A DNA stretch of 9,441 nt from Desulfamplus sp. (GTDB lineage Bacteria > Desulfobacterota > Desulfobacteria > Desulfobacterales > Desulfobacteraceae), in NCBI GenBank assembly GCA_015232935.1, contig JADFYT010000075.1, positions 1 to 9,441 on the forward strand. Reading direction: 5' to 3'. Position 1 is the first letter of the stretch; every line of letters begins with the position of its first letter. The notes below the pieces were generated by a model, which worked only from the letters and a program-made list of their open reading frames with translations, had not been told where the DNA came from and made no database searches. The translations under genes were made by a program, and so were the position numbers. This document shows positions 7,742 to 9,441 of this stretch, one piece after another.

Positions 7742-7794
7742 GACAATTGAGATATATTGGGCGATTTAGAGGTATTAATTGACTGGCCGGTAAT

Positions 7795-7855
7795 TAAACC
7801 TTCATGACCATTGCAAGGTCACTCCGAATCATGAAAGCAAAAAGATATTTTCATG
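7795..7855. repeat. Intergenic structured repeat, copy 2 (upstream of argA)
   Basis: This is the second copy of the motif at 3880-3939: the exact 12-mer TAAACCTTCATG, a 23-base variable middle, then a 26-base CATGAAA...ATTTTCATG block. The middle holds a small hairpin, TGACC (7805-7809) with GGTCA (7817-7821). The flanking block can pair CATGAAA (7830-7836) with TTTCATG (7849-7855). The corresponding middle of copy 1 differs in sequence but can form a four-base ATGG/CCAT pairing at a similar place. The rest of this 188-base gap (7712-7899) shows the stem-loop at its left edge and the argA ribosome binding site at its right edge. I saw no convincing sigma-70 promoter pair in it. Confidence 0.6.
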
Positions 7856-7899
7856 GTAAAAATCAGTTACAAGTTGTCAAATTCCAGGAGAAACAATAG

Positions 7900-8361
7900 A
7901 TGTTAAGAAAGGCAACGCCGGCAGATGTTAAATCCATTCATGCTCTGCTTCAGTTTTATGGTAAAAATGGAGAGTTGCTTGCAAGACCCTTAAGCAAGTT
8001 GTACGACAATGTTCGTGATTTCTGGGTCTATGTTGATGAAGGTACGAAGAAAATTGAAGGATGTTGTGCTCTTCAGTTCTGTTGGGATGATCTGGCTGAA
8101 ATACGCTCTCTTGCTGTTGTAGAAACATCACACGGCAAAGGAATTGGAAGCATGCTTGTTGAAAGAACCATACAGGAAGCCATGGCATTCAAGATCCCCA
8201 AACTCTTTACACTTACCTACAGACCCACATTTTTTAGCAGATTTCAATTTTACAAGATAGACAGGGCTGACCTTCCTATAAAAATATGGTCAGATTGCAT
8301 TACATGTGTCAATTTTCCTGACTGTAATGAAACTGCCATGCTCAAACTTCTTGATGTCTGA
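7900..8361 (+). CDS. argA: N-acetylglutamate synthase, short GNAT type
   Basis: This 153-residue single GNAT-fold protein probably makes N-acetylglutamate from glutamate and acetyl-CoA, the first step of arginine synthesis. It lacks the amino-acid-kinase domain of the long E. coli-type ArgA and resembles the stand-alone GNAT enzymes found in many Desulfobacterota, Firmicutes and actinobacteria. Seen in sequence: the start RKATPADVKSIHALLQFY; DLAEIRSLAVV (64-74) leading into the acetyl-CoA pyrophosphate loop SHGKGIGSMLVE (77-88, Q/R-x-x-G-x-G/A type); TLTYRPTFFSRFQFY (104-118); and a C-terminal C133-x2-C136-x5-C142 cluster next to KIWSDC. The ATG at 7900 has a strong AGGAG site at 7886-7890, nine bases upstream. 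The 188-base gap before it and the stem-loop in that gap suggest a transcription unit separate from the chemotaxis genes. Another GNAT specificity is possible but less likely. Confidence 0.82.
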   Translation: MLRKATPADVKSIHALLQFYGKNGELLARPLSKLYDNVRDFWVYVDEGTKKIEGCCALQFCWDDLAEIRSLAVVETSHGKGIGSMLVERTIQEAMAFKIPKLFTLTYRPTFFSRFQFYKIDRADLPIKIWSDCITCVNFPDCNETAMLKLLDV

Positions 8362-8410
8362 ATCAAGAGATATCTCAATTATTAATAATGTGTGAGGTTT
8401 GAGTTCAAAC

Positions 8411-8443
8411 AGAAGCACCTGTCCATTAAGAACAGGTGCTTCT
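8411..8443 (+). terminator. Hairpin terminator between convergent argA and pgk
   Basis: A perfect 12-bp stem, AGAAGCACCTGT (8411-8422) with ACAGGTGCTTCT (8432-8443), encloses a nine-base loop. It lies in the 105-base gap between the ends of the two converging genes, where a bidirectional terminator is expected. On the + strand it runs into T-rich sequence without an unbroken T-run (TATATCTATTTATCC). On the - strand the tail begins GTTTGAACTCAAAC, which is itself a small inverted repeat (8397-8410). A 10-base palindrome GAGATATCTC (8367-8376) also lies in the gap; nothing else of note was seen. Confidence 0.85.
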
Positions 8444-8466
8444 TATATCTATTTATCCTTTTCTAT

Positions 8467-9441
8467 TTATTTGACCTTTTCAAGAGCCTCTGCTCCTGGA
8501 AGTTTCTTGCCCTCCATCAAATGGAGAAATGCCCCTCCACCGGTTGAAATATAGCTGACTTGATCTTCAACATCGCACACCTTTGCAGCAAGCCCGGTAT
8601 CTCCGCCACCCACAACGGAAAAACCTTCTGATTGTGCAATTGCCTTGGCAACTTCCATAGTACCATTACAGAAATTCTCCATTTCAAAGACCCCCATAGG
8701 CCCGTTCCACACAATGGTTTTAGCTCCTGAAACAGCATAGGCAAAAAGCCTGGCACTTTTATCTCCTATATCTAACGCCATCCACCCTTCCGGTACATGA
8801 CCAGCGTCAATAGAAAGGTCAATACCTGTATCTACAGTTACTCTGTCGGCATTGTTATCAAATGAAGATGCAAAAACAAGATCAACAGGCAGATGAAGGG
8901 TAACCCCTTTTTTCCGAGCTTCAATAACAATATCTGCGGCAGTTTGAACAAGATCCTCTTCAATTAAGGATGCTCCGGTATCAACTCCCTGGCTTTTCAA
9001 AAAGGTGTTTGCCATTGCACCACCAATAATAAGTGTATCTACATGATTGAGCATGTTTTTCAGTGCATCCAGCTTGCTTGAGACCTTTGCTCCACCAATC
9101 ACTGCGACCAAGGGTCTTACAGGATTCTGTACCGCATCGCGATAACATGAAAGTTCCTTTTCAAGAAGAAATCCGGCGACAGACTCTTCAACCATTCCAG
9201 GCAGAGCCACGATAGATGCCTCTTTTCTGTGAGAAACAGCAAATGCGTCATTTACATAAACATCGCACAAAGATGCTAATTGTTTTACAAAATCGGGATC
9301 GCCTGACTTTTCTCCCTCATTAAATCTTAGATTCTCAAGCATCAAGATATCACCATCTTTTAACTCGGCAACTCGATTTCTGACTTCACTACCTGTGCAA
9401 TCGGGTATAAAGCCAACTGTCCTACCCAAAAGTTCTGAAAG
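8467..9441 (-). CDS. pgk: Phosphoglycerate kinase (5' partial)
   Basis: PGK interconverts 1,3-bisphosphoglycerate plus ADP and 3-phosphoglycerate plus ATP in glycolysis and gluconeogenesis. The frame runs open off the right edge (LSELLGRTVGFIPD...), so the TTG at 9427-9429 is an internal Leu, not the start. About 324 residues are visible against a usual 390-400, so roughly the first 70 are missing, including the DxN and SHLGRP substrate motifs. Seen: LENLRFNEGE, the VNDAF-x-x-SHR segment with the unusual AVSHR, GGAKVSSKLD and GGAMANTFL. The C-terminal nucleotide-binding parts are WNGPMGVFE, VGGGDTGLA and STGGGAFLHLMEGKKLPG. The TAA stop is at 8467-8469, with the shared hairpin beyond it. It converges on argA; its promoter and any gap/tpi neighbours lie outside the window. 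Confidence 0.97.
   Translation of the reverse strand, partial: LSELLGRTVGFIPDCTGSEVRNRVAELKDGDILMLENLRFNEGEKSGDPDFVKQLASLCDVYVNDAFAVSHRKEASIVALPGMVEESVAGFLLEKELSCYRDAVQNPVRPLVAVIGGAKVSSKLDALKNMLNHVDTLIIGGAMANTFLKSQGVDTGASLIEEDLVQTAADIVIEARKKGVTLHLPVDLVFASSFDNNADRVTVDTGIDLSIDAGHVPEGWMALDIGDKSARLFAYAVSGAKTIVWNGPMGVFEMENFCNGTMEVAKAIAQSEGFSVVGGGDTGLAAKVCDVEDQVSYISTGGGAFLHLMEGKKLPGAEALEKVK

Noticed and set aside
7779..7807. TTGACT at 7779 as the -35 of an argA promoter
   Set aside because: No acceptable -10 hexamer lies 16-18 bases downstream; that position is occupied by TTCATGAC of the repeat.
9427..9429. TTG as the start of pgk
   Set aside because: The frame continues to the window edge with family-like sequence (LSELLGR), and the N-terminal substrate-binding motifs are missing, so the gene is cut by the window.

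Overview
The window is a bacterial chromosome segment of moderate to low GC with dense, co-directional genes. It most resembles a sulfate-reducing Desulfobacterota (Desulfobacteraceae-like) genome. This placement is an inference from three things: the hybrid CheA with tandem CheW domains and a receiver, the short GNAT-type N-acetylglutamate synthase with a C-terminal cysteine cluster, and the overall protein style. No rRNA or other taxonomic marker is present. No mobile element, CRISPR array, tRNA or rRNA was seen.

Layout: (1) Positions 1-7711 on the + strand carry a five-gene chemosensory operon: cheA (5' end outside the window), cheW, cheB, cheR, and a HEAT-repeat protein with a C-terminal response-regulator receiver domain. 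Gaps between these genes are 60, 89, 16 and 49 bases. (2) A 188-base gap (7712-7899) starts just after a strong imperfect stem-loop that overlaps the stop codon of the HEAT-receiver gene. It also holds the second copy of a structured motif whose first copy lies between cheW and cheB. (3) A short argA-like N-acetylglutamate synthase gene follows (7900-8361). (4) A 12-bp perfect hairpin terminator separates it from a convergent, 5'-truncated phosphoglycerate kinase gene on the - strand (8467-9441).

How the genes work together: CheA autophosphorylates its HPt histidine, with CheW and the built-in CheW-like domains coupling it to chemoreceptors that are not in the window. CheR and CheB methylate and demethylate those receptors. 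No free-standing CheY is seen. The receiver domains available as phosphate targets are those of CheA itself, CheB and the HEAT protein. The HEAT-receiver protein is therefore the best candidate for the operon's dedicated output or a phosphate sink, which may mean a non-flagellar output. The argA and pgk genes are central metabolism and look unrelated to the signalling operon.

The most noteworthy points are the HEAT-receiver fusion, the tandem-CheW hybrid CheA, and the structured motif shared by two intergenic gaps.
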